Positions 26,977 through 35,740 of a DNA stretch of 64,000 bases are shown here, piece by piece. Numbering within the stretch: the first letter of the stretch is position 1; each line of letters opens with the position of its first letter. Under the pieces are notes generated by a model. That model saw only the letters and a list, made by a program, of their open reading frames with translations, did not search any database and was not told the DNA's origin. Origin of the DNA: Cypionkella aquatica (lineage in GTDB: Bacteria; Pseudomonadota; Alphaproteobacteria; Rhodobacterales; Rhodobacteraceae). The position numbers and the translations under genes were made by a program. The DNA lies in NCBI RefSeq assembly GCF_030161095.1, contig NZ_BSPP01000007.1:620920-684919 (forward strand), given 5' to 3'.

Positions 26977-27594
26977 ATGGAGATGCAGGTAAGCGATCTT
27001 GCTGTGGCGCGAGGCGGCGTGGCGGTGCTGGAGGGCGTGTCGTTTCGGTTGCTGCCGGGGCGGGCCTTGCTGCTGCGCGGGCCGAATGGCGCGGGCAAGA
27101 CCACCTTGCTGCGGTGCTTGGCCGGGTTGCAGCCAGCCATCGCGGGCAAGGTCAGCGTGGCGGCTGAGGCCGTGGCTTATGCGGCCCATGCCGATGGGGT
27201 AAAAGCGACGCTGACGGTGGCCGAGAATTTGGCGTTTTGGGCGGCGATCTACGGCACCGGGGCGATCCAGCCGGCTTTGGCTTCGATGAATCTGCAGGCC
27301 TTGGCGGATCGGCAGGCTGCGCAATTGTCAGCGGGGCAAAAGCGGCGTCTGGGGCTGGCGCGGCTGTTGGTGACGGGACGGCCAATCTGGCTGATGGACG
27401 AGCCGACAGTGTCGCTGGATGCAGATTCGGTGGCGCTGTTCGCGGGCGTGGTGGTGCGGCATTTGGGCGGCGGCGGCTCTGCGCTGATCGCGAGCCACAT
27501 TGATCTGGGGCTAGAGGCCGAGGTGCTAGAACTTGCCGCCTTCAAAGCCCGCGCGGGCGCACGCTTGGGCGCGTTTGATGAGGCCTTTGGATGA
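26977..27594 (+). CDS. ccmA: Heme exporter ATP-binding protein CcmA
   Basis: A 205-residue ABC ATPase of the system I cytochrome c maturation machinery. With CcmB it releases holo-CcmE from CcmC. Walker A is [16 protein letters not shown], the signature [15 protein letters not shown], and Walker [20 protein letters not shown] lies just before the ATG at 26977, and the ATG at 26983 is an equally good start. The 3' end overlaps ccmB by 4 nt (ATGA). Confidence 0.95.
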   Translation: MEMQVSDLAVARGGVAVLEGVSFRLLPGRALLLRGPNGAGKTTLLRCLAGLQPAIAGKVSVAAEAVAYAAHADGVKATLTVAENLAFWAAIYGTGAIQPALASMNLQALADRQAAQLSAGQKRRLGLARLLVTGRPIWLMDEPTVSLDADSVALFAGVVVRHLGGGGSALIASHIDLGLEAEVLELAAFKARAGARLGAFDEAFG

Positions 27595-28247
27595 TCGCGC
27601 TGCTGATCCGGGATCTGCGGCTGGCGGTGCGGGCGGGCGGTGGCTTTGGCCTTGGCCTTGCGTTTTTCCTGCTGATGGCGGTGATTGTGCCGTTGGGTGT
27701 CGGGCCAGAGCCTGCTTTGTTGGCGCGGATTGCGCCGGGTATCTTGTGGGTTGGCGCATTGCTGGCGTGCCTGTTGTCGCTCGACCGGATTTTCGCGCTG
27801 GATTACGAGGATGGTTCGCTGGACCTACTGGCAACCGCGCCGATGCCGCTTGAATCCGTGGTGGCGGTGAAAGCGTTGGCGCATTGGCTGGTGACAGGTT
27901 TGCCGTTGGTGGTGGTCTCGCCGCTGATGGCGCTGCTGTTGCAACTGGATGGCGCGGGATATGGCTGGCTGCTGGCGAGTCTGGCGCTGGGAACCCCGGC
28001 TTTGTCGGTGATCGGGGCGTTTGGCGCAGCGCTTGTGGTGGGGGTCAAGCGCGGTGGACTGCTGTTAAGCCTATTGGTGCTGCCTCTGTATCTGCCGACG
28101 TTGATTTTTGGTGCCGAAGTTGTGAAGCGCGGTGCGCAGGGATTGGCTGTAGCAACGCCACTGGCCCTGCTGGGCGCGATCACATTGGGCGCAGCTGCAT
28201 TGCTCCCTTTCGCCTCGGCTGCGGCAATCCGCAGCAACCTGCGCTGA
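27591..28247 (+). CDS. ccmB: Heme exporter membrane protein CcmB
   Basis: A 218-residue inner-membrane protein with six hydrophobic helices, the membrane partner of CcmA. The family signature [24 protein letters not shown] and [16 protein letters not shown] is clear. ATGA overlap with ccmA shows translational coupling. Confidence 0.96.
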   Translation: MIALLIRDLRLAVRAGGGFGLGLAFFLLMAVIVPLGVGPEPALLARIAPGILWVGALLACLLSLDRIFALDYEDGSLDLLATAPMPLESVVAVKALAHWLVTGLPLVVVSPLMALLLQLDGAGYGWLLASLALGTPALSVIGAFGAALVVGVKRGGLLLSLLVLPLYLPTLIFGAEVVKRGAQGLAVATPLALLGAITLGAAALLPFASAAAIRSNLR

Positions 28248-28283
28248 GAGGACCGTGTTAAGATGACGATGAAGGGGATCTGA

Positions 28284-29012
28284 ATGTCGATCTGGGACTA
28301 TGCGAACCCAAGGCGGTTCATGCAGACATCGGGCGTGGCGCTGCCTTGGGTGACGGCGGCGGCGTTGGTGTGTCTGGTGGTCGGGCTGGTCTGGGGCGCG
28401 TTTTTTACCCCAGATGCGGACAAGTTCGGCTCGACCGTCAAGATCATCTATCTGCATGTGCCAGCGGCGATGATGGCGATTTCGGCTTGGATGATGATGC
28501 TGGTGGCCAGCCTGATCTGGCTGATCCGGCGGCACCATGTCTCGGCACTGTCGGCCAAGGCGGCGGCTCCGGTAGGGCTGATGTTTACGCTGATTGGGCT
28601 GGTGACCGGGGCGATCTGGGGGCAACCGATGTGGGGGACGTGGTGGGCATGGGATCCACGGCTGACCTCGTTTCTGATCCTCGCGCTGTTTTATCTGGGC
28701 TATATTGCGCTGTGGCAAGCTGTTGAAGACCCCGATACCGCCGCCGATCTTACATCGGTGTTGTGCATTGTCGGATCAGTTTTCGCGTTTTTGTCGCGCT
28801 ATGCGGTGCTGTTCTGGAATCAGGGCCTGCATCAGGGCGCAAGCCTGTCGCTGGACCGTGAAGAGCATGTCGCGGATGTCTATTCCAACCCGCTCTATGT
28901 CTGCATCGCGGGGTTCATTCTGCTGTTCATCACACTGGTGCTGCTGCGCACCCGCACGGAAATTCGGGCACGCAGGCTGCAGGCGCTGCTGGCGCGTGAG
29001 AGAGTGGCATGA
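28284..29012 (+). CDS. ccmC: Heme handling protein CcmC
   Basis: A 242-residue six-helix membrane protein that loads heme onto CcmE. The WWD domain is intact (WGTWWAWDPRLTSFLIL), flanked by conserved histidines (IYLHVPAAM before it and LHQGASL after). It follows ccmB by 36 nt and overlaps ccmD by 4 nt. Confidence 0.97.
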   Translation: MSIWDYANPRRFMQTSGVALPWVTAAALVCLVVGLVWGAFFTPDADKFGSTVKIIYLHVPAAMMAISAWMMMLVASLIWLIRRHHVSALSAKAAAPVGLMFTLIGLVTGAIWGQPMWGTWWAWDPRLTSFLILALFYLGYIALWQAVEDPDTAADLTSVLCIVGSVFAFLSRYAVLFWNQGLHQGASLSLDREEHVADVYSNPLYVCIAGFILLFITLVLLRTRTEIRARRLQALLARERVA

Positions 29013-29167
29013 TGGAGCTTGGCAAATATGCAAGCGCGGTGATCGGGTCCTATGCGGCCTCGATCGCGTTGATCGCCGTGTTGGTGGCGCTGTCGATCTG
29101 GCGCGCGGCGCGGGTGAAACGTGCCTTGGCAGAAGTGGAAGCGCGGCAGGAGAAGACGCATGGGTAA
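29009..29167 (+). CDS. ccmD: Heme exporter protein CcmD
   Basis: A 52-residue membrane protein with one helix (SYAASIALIAVLVALSIW) followed by a basic stretch and a charged tail, the usual CcmD layout. CcmD stabilises the CcmABC complex and aids release of holo-CcmE. The start ATG overlaps the ccmC stop and the 3' end overlaps the ccmG start by 8 nt, which fixes its position in the operon. Confidence 0.92.
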   Translation: MMELGKYASAVIGSYAASIALIAVLVALSIWRAARVKRALAEVEARQEKTHG

Positions 29168-29693
29168 GTGGCTGATGTTTCTGCCGCCAATTTTGTTCGC
29201 GGGTCTCGCTGCGATGTTTTACGTCGGCATGCAGCGCAGTGATCCGAATGCGCTGCCATCGGTGTTCATCGACAAACAAGCCCCCAGCCTGAACGCCGCC
29301 GCTTTGCCGGGGTTTGCGGCCCTGACCGATGCGGATTTGCGCAATGGCGGCGTGACGGTGGTGAATTTCTGGGCCAGCTGGTGCCCGCCGTGCCGCGCTG
29401 AAAACGGCACACTGATGGCTCTGGCGGCTGAAGGTGTTCATGTCGTCGGCGTCAACATGATGGATCGCCCGGATGATGCAGCGGCGTTTTTGGCCGCTGA
29501 TGGCAACCCTTTCGCGGCGATTGCCTTTGATCCCAAGGGCAAGACCCGGCTGGATTGGGGAGTGACCGCGCCGCCCGAGACGTTTATTCTGCGCGGCGAT
29601 GGCACGGTTGCGTATAAATTCATCGGGCCGATGATCGGCGACGATTACCTGCAACGCTTCCGGCCTGAATTGGACAAGGCTTTGGCCGAATGA
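29160..29693 (+). CDS. ccmG: Thiol:disulfide interchange protein CcmG (DsbE)
   Basis: A 177-residue periplasmic thioredoxin-like protein held by an N-terminal membrane helix (LMFLPPILFAGLAAMFYVGM). The active site is WASWCPPCRAE. It reduces the apocytochrome c cysteines before heme attachment. The ATG at 29160, inside the end of ccmD, gives the usual length. It overlaps the next gene by 4 nt. Confidence 0.95.
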   Translation: MGKWLMFLPPILFAGLAAMFYVGMQRSDPNALPSVFIDKQAPSLNAAALPGFAALTDADLRNGGVTVVNFWASWCPPCRAENGTLMALAAEGVHVVGVNMMDRPDDAAAFLAADGNPFAAIAFDPKGKTRLDWGVTAPPETFILRGDGTVAYKFIGPMIGDDYLQRFRPELDKALAE

Positions 29694-30082
29694 TCGCCCG
29701 GTTGGCGCTGATCGGGATGCTGTCTATGCCCGGGGTCGCGGTGGCAAAGCCCGGCACGCCGGGACCCGCGTATTTCAGCGGCAGTTACGAGCGGATCGGG
29801 CGCAGCGGGCAGGCGGCTTTGCTGAATGACATTGTGACGATTGTGCCAGACGGGCAGGGCGTGGTGATCGCCGCTTGTACCGGGCCCGTGCTTGCGATGA
29901 GCTTTGGCCCGGCGTTTGAGGTGACCAATCTGATGACAGGCAGCAGCGCAGGGATCGTGGTCGAGTGTCTGTTCCACAACAACGGCTACAACCGCCCGAT
30001 CCTGACGTGCAAAGCGGCGGATGGCGCGGCTTTTACGCTTTGGCCGATGGCCGCAGGTGCGCGCAGCAGCTGCGCAGGCTGA
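29690..30082 (+). CDS. Small secreted four-cysteine protein coupled to ccmG
   Basis: A 130-residue protein of no recognised family. An N-terminal signal peptide (LALIGMLSMPGVAVA) is followed by a mature domain with four cysteines (AACTG, VECLF, LTCKA, SSCAG), enough for two disulfides. The start overlaps the ccmG stop (ATGA), so it is translated with the cytochrome c maturation genes and ends up in the same compartment. A role alongside CcmG is conceivable from context but nothing in the sequence proves it. Confidence 0.75.
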   Translation: MIARLALIGMLSMPGVAVAKPGTPGPAYFSGSYERIGRSGQAALLNDIVTIVPDGQGVVIAACTGPVLAMSFGPAFEVTNLMTGSSAGIVVECLFHNNGYNRPILTCKAADGAAFTLWPMAAGARSSCAG

Positions 30083-30208
30083 TCAGCACAGCAACAACAA
30101 AAATATCGCCAGCAGAACGCCAGCCTCGCCAATCGGCAAGGCCCGCAGCAGCCGTGGCGCGCTATTGCGTGGCTCGGGTGGCATAAGCGGTGGAAAGCGG
30201 CTGGTCAT
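30083..30208 (-). CDS. Possible membrane microprotein (41 aa)
   Basis: A 41-residue reading frame with a proline-rich N-terminus and a C-terminal hydrophobic helix (GEAGVLLAIFLLLLC). It ends on the base next to the stop codon of the convergent secreted-protein gene. The ribosome-binding site is poor. The pattern resembles a tail-anchored microprotein, but it could be chance. Confidence 0.3.
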   Translation of the reverse strand: MTSRFPPLMPPEPRNSAPRLLRALPIGEAGVLLAIFLLLLC

Positions 30209-30341
30209 CCTGAGTACCTGTTTGGTTTGGGAACAGCCTGCCTTGAAGATATTAATGGCATCATAAGGCCGCACCGCCCCGCGGCTTGGACGAGGCCCTA
30301 TTTCTGGAAACAATCCGTTTCTTCGACAGCGTGCGGCGTCG

Positions 30342-30455
30342 CTAGCTGAGAATGCTGTAGATCACGGCAGCCCAAATAGCCGAACCGCCGCCGATAAATG
30401 GCACAATCCACCAGCTGATCTTGCGATCATCGCCGTCGTCGTCGCGTTTAGGCAT
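30342..30455 (-). CDS. Possible membrane microprotein overlapping the Hint gene (37 aa)
   Basis: A 37-residue frame with a charged N-terminus (PKRDDDGDDRK) and one hydrophobic helix (WWIVPFIGGGSAIWAAVIYS). Its ATG lies inside the last codons of the Hint-domain gene, an 8-nt overlap typical of translational coupling. There is no separate ribosome-binding site. It is plausible because of the amphipathic layout, but homology is unknown. Confidence 0.4.
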   Translation of the reverse strand: MPKRDDDGDDRKISWWIVPFIGGGSAIWAAVIYSILS

Positions 30456-31617
30456 TGATGTATTGGCGATACTCAATAACTGGCGTGGTTTCTTTGATCG
30501 CACGCGCGACGATGGATTTTGCGATATGTCCGACAAGAAACTTGCGGGCGGGTGGCATGACATGATGCGCCTCTTGCGAGCAGATTTCAGGGAAAAGCGT
30601 CATGATCTCGAACCGATCAGCGGCAGATATGCCTGACATCGCCATTGGTCCCAAGAAGAAGGATTCGCTTGGGGTGCCGTTGGAAATGAGCAGCTCGTGG
30701 GTATCAAGCAGCAGGTGATAATAGGTGACGGGCGCTGCGGTTTCGACCACAGAGATGCCTTCTACCGCCAACATATGTTTAGCTGCCGCCAGAACCTCGC
30801 GTTCACCCACGATACGGCGGGCAATTTCCGAGCGGATCAGGCAACGATGCTGCGGCGACACGACCAGCGGCCGCACAGGCAAATCGTTGCCCAAGGCCCC
30901 GGCTTCAATGCGAATTGGACGCAGGTGCGGCGCTTGCTGCAGCTGACGCGCCGACAAAAAGCGCGTGCCGATCCAGCGCAACGGACGGAAGCCGTTGTCG
31001 ATGGTCAAAAGTTCATCGCCGACGCACAGATCCTCGACCGCCACCTCACCCAAACGGGTCATAATCATGGTGCCAGCCGCAAAGCAGGGCACGAATGGCA
31101 GCTCACCGCCCGCGGTGAGGTTCATCGTCAGCAGCGCGTTGTTCTGCACATATTGCAGCGGATTGGCGAGAATCAGGTTCACCGTGCCTTGCAGCAGCGG
31201 CGGAATCCCGGTGCTGAGTGCGGTGACAAGCTGGGTTGCCAGAGAATCGAGCAGCGCCGCAGGATCGGCTTCAGAACCGTCGGCATTATAGAAATGCAGC
31301 GATTGCACACCATTCGCGGTCAAGAGCGCGGTTTGCACCGGTGTGCTGAGTTGGATATTGGCCAAAGTGATGCCCGCAATCGTCACTTTGACGCCGGCAT
31401 AGGACAGACCAGTGCCAAGCAGTTGTGCCGCGTTGCCGCCAATCGTCGCGGTTTCGCCAGAGTTCCACGCGCCGTTGTTCGGGCTGGAATCGTCAAATGT
31501 CACGGTGGCAGATGTCGAGGTGTCAAAATTGGTAAAGCTGATAACCTGGCTTGTTCCGACCTGCAGCAAGGCCCCTTCATTTTGATACAGCTCGATCTCT
31601 CTCGTCCGGTCCGGCAT
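30448..31617 (-). CDS. Hint-domain (hedgehog/intein-type) protein
   Basis: A 389-residue protein. The N-terminal 190 residues are beta-rich and serine/threonine-rich (DTSTSATVTFDDSS), like an adhesin or secreted domain. Then comes a Hint module starting PCFAAGTMIMTRLG, with VEDLCVGDELLT and a block ending VSPQHRCLI. The expected Cys1 nucleophile and the B-block histidine region are present, so autoprocessing is possible. Such proteins are common in Rhodobacterales and are usually predicted to be secreted. The start at 31617 has GAGGAG upstream. No signal peptide is evident. Confidence 0.85.
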   Translation of the reverse strand: MPDRTREIELYQNEGALLQVGTSQVISFTNFDTSTSATVTFDDSSPNNGAWNSGETATIGGNAAQLLGTGLSYAGVKVTIAGITLANIQLSTPVQTALLTANGVQSLHFYNADGSEADPAALLDSLATQLVTALSTGIPPLLQGTVNLILANPLQYVQNNALLTMNLTAGGELPFVPCFAAGTMIMTRLGEVAVEDLCVGDELLTIDNGFRPLRWIGTRFLSARQLQQAPHLRPIRIEAGALGNDLPVRPLVVSPQHRCLIRSEIARRIVGEREVLAAAKHMLAVEGISVVETAAPVTYYHLLLDTHELLISNGTPSESFFLGPMAMSGISAADRFEIMTLFPEICSQEAHHVMPPARKFLVGHIAKSIVARAIKETTPVIEYRQYINA

Positions 31618-31999
31618 GGCAGTCGCTCCTCGGCAGAGGGCAAGTAATCGCCCATAGGTTGTTACAGTCCCCATGGGTAGAGTATAGTCTAATCCCCCTT
31701 AATCAAATATAAACTTTAGGTTGTTCAAATTGCATCTTGGGTTGTATTTGGAAAAATTGTTCTTTTTGGGGCGGTTATTCTGCCCATGGTTTCGTGCTAC
31801 CCTAGGGCATCCTAAGCGGAAATATATTAATTTAATGTTAACAATATATTAGCTTGGGGGTGTGTGTGGTCTGGATCAGTCAAGGCATGACCGCCTGCCT
31901 TACTTCCGTCACAATCTAACCGCTTGGAACACTATGGGAAACGAAATGTTTCCAAGTGCGCAACAATTCGGGCTGCCTATGGGTTATCGCTAAGCTCAA
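31618..31999. other. AT-rich intergenic region upstream of the Hint gene
   Basis: About 380 bp without a gene. From about 31680 to 31860 the sequence is much richer in A and T than the rest of the window, with AATATATTAATTTAATG and similar runs. It probably contains the Hint gene promoter and may be foreign or regulatory DNA. No ORF, tRNA or clear operator is seen. Confidence 0.6.
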
Positions 32000-32033
32000 T
32001 AAAAAATCAGGCATCCCGAAGGATGCCTGATTT
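32000..32033 (-). terminator. Rho-independent terminator of acnA
   Basis: Perfect hairpin with arms ATCAGGCATCC (32006-32016) and GGATGCCTGAT (32021-32031) and a CGAA loop. On the minus strand it is followed by TTTTTTATT. It lies just after the acnA stop. Confidence 0.88.
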
Positions 32034-32060
32034 CATTACAATTTTAGGTTGATATATGAT

Positions 32061-34745
32061 TCAGCGCGAGGCGAGGTCACGCAGAACATAGTGCAGCACG
32101 CCACCATGTTCGACGTATTCAATCTCAATCTCGGTGTCGATGCGGCACTTGATGTCGATGACCTTTACGCTGCCATCGGCGTAGGTGATGGTGCAGGGCA
32201 CTGTCGACAGCGGCTTCAGATCGCCAGCCAGACCGTCAATGCTGACGACTTCGTCGCCCTTTAGGCCGAGGGTTTTGCGAGTCATGCCGCCCGTGAACTC
32301 GAACGGAATCACCCCCATGCCAACGAGGTTCGAGCGGTGGATACGCTCGAAGCTTTCGGCGATCACGGCTTTGACGCCCAAGAGGGCGGTGCCTTTAGCT
32401 GCCCAGTCGCGGCTGGAGCCTGCACCATATTCGATGCCGCCAAAGATCACCAAGGGCGTGCCTGCGTCTTGGTAGGCCATCGAGGCGTCAAAGATGCTGG
32501 TCTGAACGCCATCCGGGCCCTTGGTGTAGCCGCCTTCAACGCCATCGAGCATCTCGTTCTTGATGCGGATGTTGGCGAAAGTGCCGCGCATCATCACTTC
32601 GTGGTTGCCACGACGCGCCCCATAAGAGTTGAACTCGGATACCGGAACTTGCCGTTCGGTCAGATACTTACCGGCGGGCGTTCCCGCTTTGAACGAACCG
32701 GCAGGGCTGATGTGGTCAGTGGTGATCATATCACCCAGCAGTGCCAGAACGCGGGCACCATGGATGTTGCTGATCACGCCGGGGGTCTTGGCCATGCCGC
32801 GGAAATAGGGCGGGTTCTGGATATAGGTGGACGATGCGGGCCAGTCATAGGTTTCCGAATCGGTCACCTTCACCGCCTGCCATTTCTCGTCACCCTTGAA
32901 CACGTCGGCATATTTCTTCTGGAACGCGGCGCGGGTGACAGTCGATTCCACCAGATCAGAGATCTCTTGGTTGGTCGGCCAGACGTCTTTCAAATAGACT
33001 GGGCCGTTGGTGCCCATGCCCAAAGGCTCGGTGGTGATGTCGATGTTCATATCGCCTGCAAGGGCGTAGGCGACGACCAAGGGCGGGCTTGCCAGATAGT
33101 TGGCGCGCACGTCGGGGCTGATGCGGCCTTCAAAGTTGCGGTTGCCGGAGAGAACTGCGGTGGCGACCAGATCGCCTTCGGCAATCGCGGCCGAAATCGC
33201 AGGATCGAGCGGGCCAGAGTTGCCGATACAGGTGGTGCACCCGTAGCCAACCAAGTTGAAGCCGACCGCGTCAAGGTCTTCTTGCAGGTTCGCGGCGTTC
33301 AAATATTCGCTAACGACCTGGCTTCCGGGCGCGAGCGAGGTTTTCACCCAAGGCTTTGATTTCAGGCCCAACGCGCGGGCTTTGCGGGCCACGAGCCCCG
33401 CGCCGATCATCACATAGGGGTTCGATGTGTTGGTGCAAGAGGTGATCGAGGCGATCACAACCTTGCCCGACGACATGGTGAAATCATGGCCTTTGACGGC
33501 GACTTCATTGCCCAAGGCGCGCTTGAAACTGTCGTTCATTTCTTTCTCGAACGAAGCTTTCGCATCGGTCAGCGGCAGATAATCCTGCGGGCGTTTCGGG
33601 CCGGAAATTGCCGGAACGATGGTGCCCATATCCAGATGCAAGGTGCTGGTGTAGATCGGATCATAGCTTGCATCACGCCACATGCCGTTGGCTTTGGCGT
33701 ACGCCTCGACCAGTGCAATCCGGCTTTCCTCGCGCCCGGTGTTGCGCAGGTAGCGAATGGTTTCGCCGTCGATCGGGAAGAAGCCGCAGGTCGCGCCATA
33801 TTCCGGCGCCATATTGGCGATGGTGGCACGGTCGGCCAAAGGCAGACGATCCAGACCTTCGCCATAGAATTCGACGAATTTGTTGACCACGCCATGCTTG
33901 CGCAGCATCTGCACAACCTTGAGCACCAGATCGGTCGCGGTGGTGCCTTCGACCATCTGCCCGGTCAACTTAAAGCCGACAACTTCGGGGATCAGCATGG
34001 AAACCGGCTGGCCCAGCATTGCGGCCTCGGCCTCGATCCCGCCGACGCCCCAGCCCAGCACGGCCAGACCGTTGACCATTGTGGTATGCGAGTCGGTGCC
34101 GACGAGGGTATCCGGGTAGGCGACCATGTTGCCGTCTTGGTCGGTATCGGTCCAGACGGTTTGCGCCAGATATTCAAGGTTAACCTGATGGCAGATCCCG
34201 GTTCCCGGAGGCACGACGCGGAAGTTGTTAAACGCGTTCTGGCCCCATTTCAGGAAGACATACCGCTCCATGTTCCGCTCATATTCGCGGTCGACGTTGG
34301 CTTGGAATGCGCGCGGGGTGCCGAATTCGTCGATCATCACCGAATGGTCGATCACCAGATCGACGGGGGCGAGCGGGTTAATCGCTTGGGCATTGCCGCC
34401 CAGACCCTTGATCCCGTCACGCATTGCCGCCAGATCGACTACGGCGGGGACGCCCGTAAAATCCTGCATCAGCACGCGGGCAGGGCGGTAGGCGATTTCA
34501 CGCGGGTTCTTGCCCGCCAATTTGCCCCAATCGGAAAACGCGCGGATGTCATCCACCGAGACGGTCTTGCCGTCTTCAAAGCGGAGCATGTTTTCCAGCA
34601 CAACCTTCAGTGCGGCGGGAAGCTTGGAAAACTCACCCAAACCAGCGGCCTCGGCGGCGGGGATCGAGTAGTAGGAAATGCTTTGTCCGCCAGCGGTCAA
34701 AGTTTTGCGGGTTTTGCTGCTGTCGTGTCCAACGGTGACGGTCAT
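32061..34745 (-). CDS. acnA: Aconitate hydratase A
   Basis: An 894-residue [4Fe-4S] enzyme of the citric acid cycle that interconverts citrate and isocitrate; apo-forms of this type can also bind RNA. Cluster cysteines are in ITSCTNTSNPYVM and GYGCTTCIGNSGPL, with the substrate-binding VGTDSHTTMVNGL and GAGSSRDWAAKG motifs. Length fits the AcnA/IRP group. AGGAGGCC precedes the ATG. It stands alone with its own terminator. Confidence 0.98.
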   Translation of the reverse strand: MTVTVGHDSSKTRKTLTAGGQSISYYSIPAAEAAGLGEFSKLPAALKVVLENMLRFEDGKTVSVDDIRAFSDWGKLAGKNPREIAYRPARVLMQDFTGVPAVVDLAAMRDGIKGLGGNAQAINPLAPVDLVIDHSVMIDEFGTPRAFQANVDREYERNMERYVFLKWGQNAFNNFRVVPPGTGICHQVNLEYLAQTVWTDTDQDGNMVAYPDTLVGTDSHTTMVNGLAVLGWGVGGIEAEAAMLGQPVSMLIPEVVGFKLTGQMVEGTTATDLVLKVVQMLRKHGVVNKFVEFYGEGLDRLPLADRATIANMAPEYGATCGFFPIDGETIRYLRNTGREESRIALVEAYAKANGMWRDASYDPIYTSTLHLDMGTIVPAISGPKRPQDYLPLTDAKASFEKEMNDSFKRALGNEVAVKGHDFTMSSGKVVIASITSCTNTSNPYVMIGAGLVARKARALGLKSKPWVKTSLAPGSQVVSEYLNAANLQEDLDAVGFNLVGYGCTTCIGNSGPLDPAISAAIAEGDLVATAVLSGNRNFEGRISPDVRANYLASPPLVVAYALAGDMNIDITTEPLGMGTNGPVYLKDVWPTNQEISDLVESTVTRAAFQKKYADVFKGDEKWQAVKVTDSETYDWPASSTYIQNPPYFRGMAKTPGVISNIHGARVLALLGDMITTDHISPAGSFKAGTPAGKYLTERQVPVSEFNSYGARRGNHEVMMRGTFANIRIKNEMLDGVEGGYTKGPDGVQTSIFDASMAYQDAGTPLVIFGGIEYGAGSSRDWAAKGTALLGVKAVIAESFERIHRSNLVGMGVIPFEFTGGMTRKTLGLKGDEVVSIDGLAGDLKPLSTVPCTITYADGSVKVIDIKCRIDTEIEIEYVEHGGVLHYVLRDLASR

Positions 34746-34996
34746 GTGGCCTCCTGCGGTTGACGGATTGCTTTGGCTTTGCCCTAAGGGCGGGGTGTGT
34801 GCAAGGGAATCATCTTGGTCTTGGCGGTATTGTATACAATGGTATGCCGATATTCCAGTGTGGAATTGGCAAGCTGCGGCTATCCTTGGAACCAGTCTGT
34901 GAATATCTGATGATCATGGCTCGCAAAACCTTGATTGGCGGCTGGTTGCTTGCATCATGTAGAACAAAACACGCGGGTAAGAGATCGGGAAACGCC

Positions 34997-35707
34997 ATGA
35001 TGCAGCAGATTTTCAGTGGACTTGGTGCTTTGGCCGTTTCTGCAGCCGTGATGCTTCCTGTTCAGGCGCTGGCCGAGTCAGAGCAAGGCGTGTTGGTCGA
35101 ACTTTACACCTCGCAGGGGTGTTCGTCGTGCCCACCTGCAGATGAATTGATGGCAAAGCTTGCCACGATGCCGGGGGTGATCGGGCTGACCTTGCATGTG
35201 GATTACTGGGATTACATCGGCTGGACTGACACCTTCGGCAAAGCGCAATTCACCGAGCGCCAAAAGGCCTATGCGCATGCTTCGGGTGAAAAGATGATCT
35301 ACACGCCGCAGATGATCGTCGCGGGTGGTGCGCGTGTGGCGGGAAATCAGCCGGATCAGGTTGCAGCGGCACTCGCCGCCGTGCCCCCCAGCCAAGTCGC
35401 GCTGACATTGGCGCGGCAGGGCGGCGATCTGGTGATCAAGGCGAGTTCGGCGCAGGCCTTGGCGAAGGATGTGACGGTGCAACTGGTGCATTACACCGAC
35501 AAAGCGATGGTGGAGATTGATCGTGGCGAGAACGCCGGGATGAAGGTCGCCTATCATAACATCGTGACGGCGTGGCAAAAGGTCGGATCTTGGTCGGGTG
35601 CGGCCCCGTTGGATCTGGTGACGCCAGCGGGCGAGGGCCCGGTTGTGGTGTTGTTGCAGGCGGGGCCGTGGCCGGGGCAAGTCATTGCAGCGGCACGGCT
35701 GAAGTGA
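34997..35707 (+). CDS. DUF1223 secreted thioredoxin-fold protein
   Basis: A 236-residue protein with a signal peptide (cleavage near QALA-ES) and the DUF1223 signature VELYTSQGCSSCPPADELM, whose Cys-x-x-Cys matches a thioredoxin-like active site. The following LHVDYWDYIGWTDTFG block is also family-typical. It is probably periplasmic. The function of DUF1223 is not established. The start at 34997 or 35000 is chosen over longer in-frame starts because the signal peptide begins there. Confidence 0.88.
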   Translation: MMQQIFSGLGALAVSAAVMLPVQALAESEQGVLVELYTSQGCSSCPPADELMAKLATMPGVIGLTLHVDYWDYIGWTDTFGKAQFTERQKAYAHASGEKMIYTPQMIVAGGARVAGNQPDQVAAALAAVPPSQVALTLARQGGDLVIKASSAQALAKDVTVQLVHYTDKAMVEIDRGENAGMKVAYHNIVTAWQKVGSWSGAAPLDLVTPAGEGPVVVLLQAGPWPGQVIAAARLK

Positions 35708-35740
35708 TCAGCGCCAGTGGCGCGTGACAGGTGCTGCACA

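Noticed and set aside
33486-34763. A 425-residue plus-strand frame across acnA
   Set aside because: Antisense shadow of aconitase; acnA motifs are intact on the minus strand.
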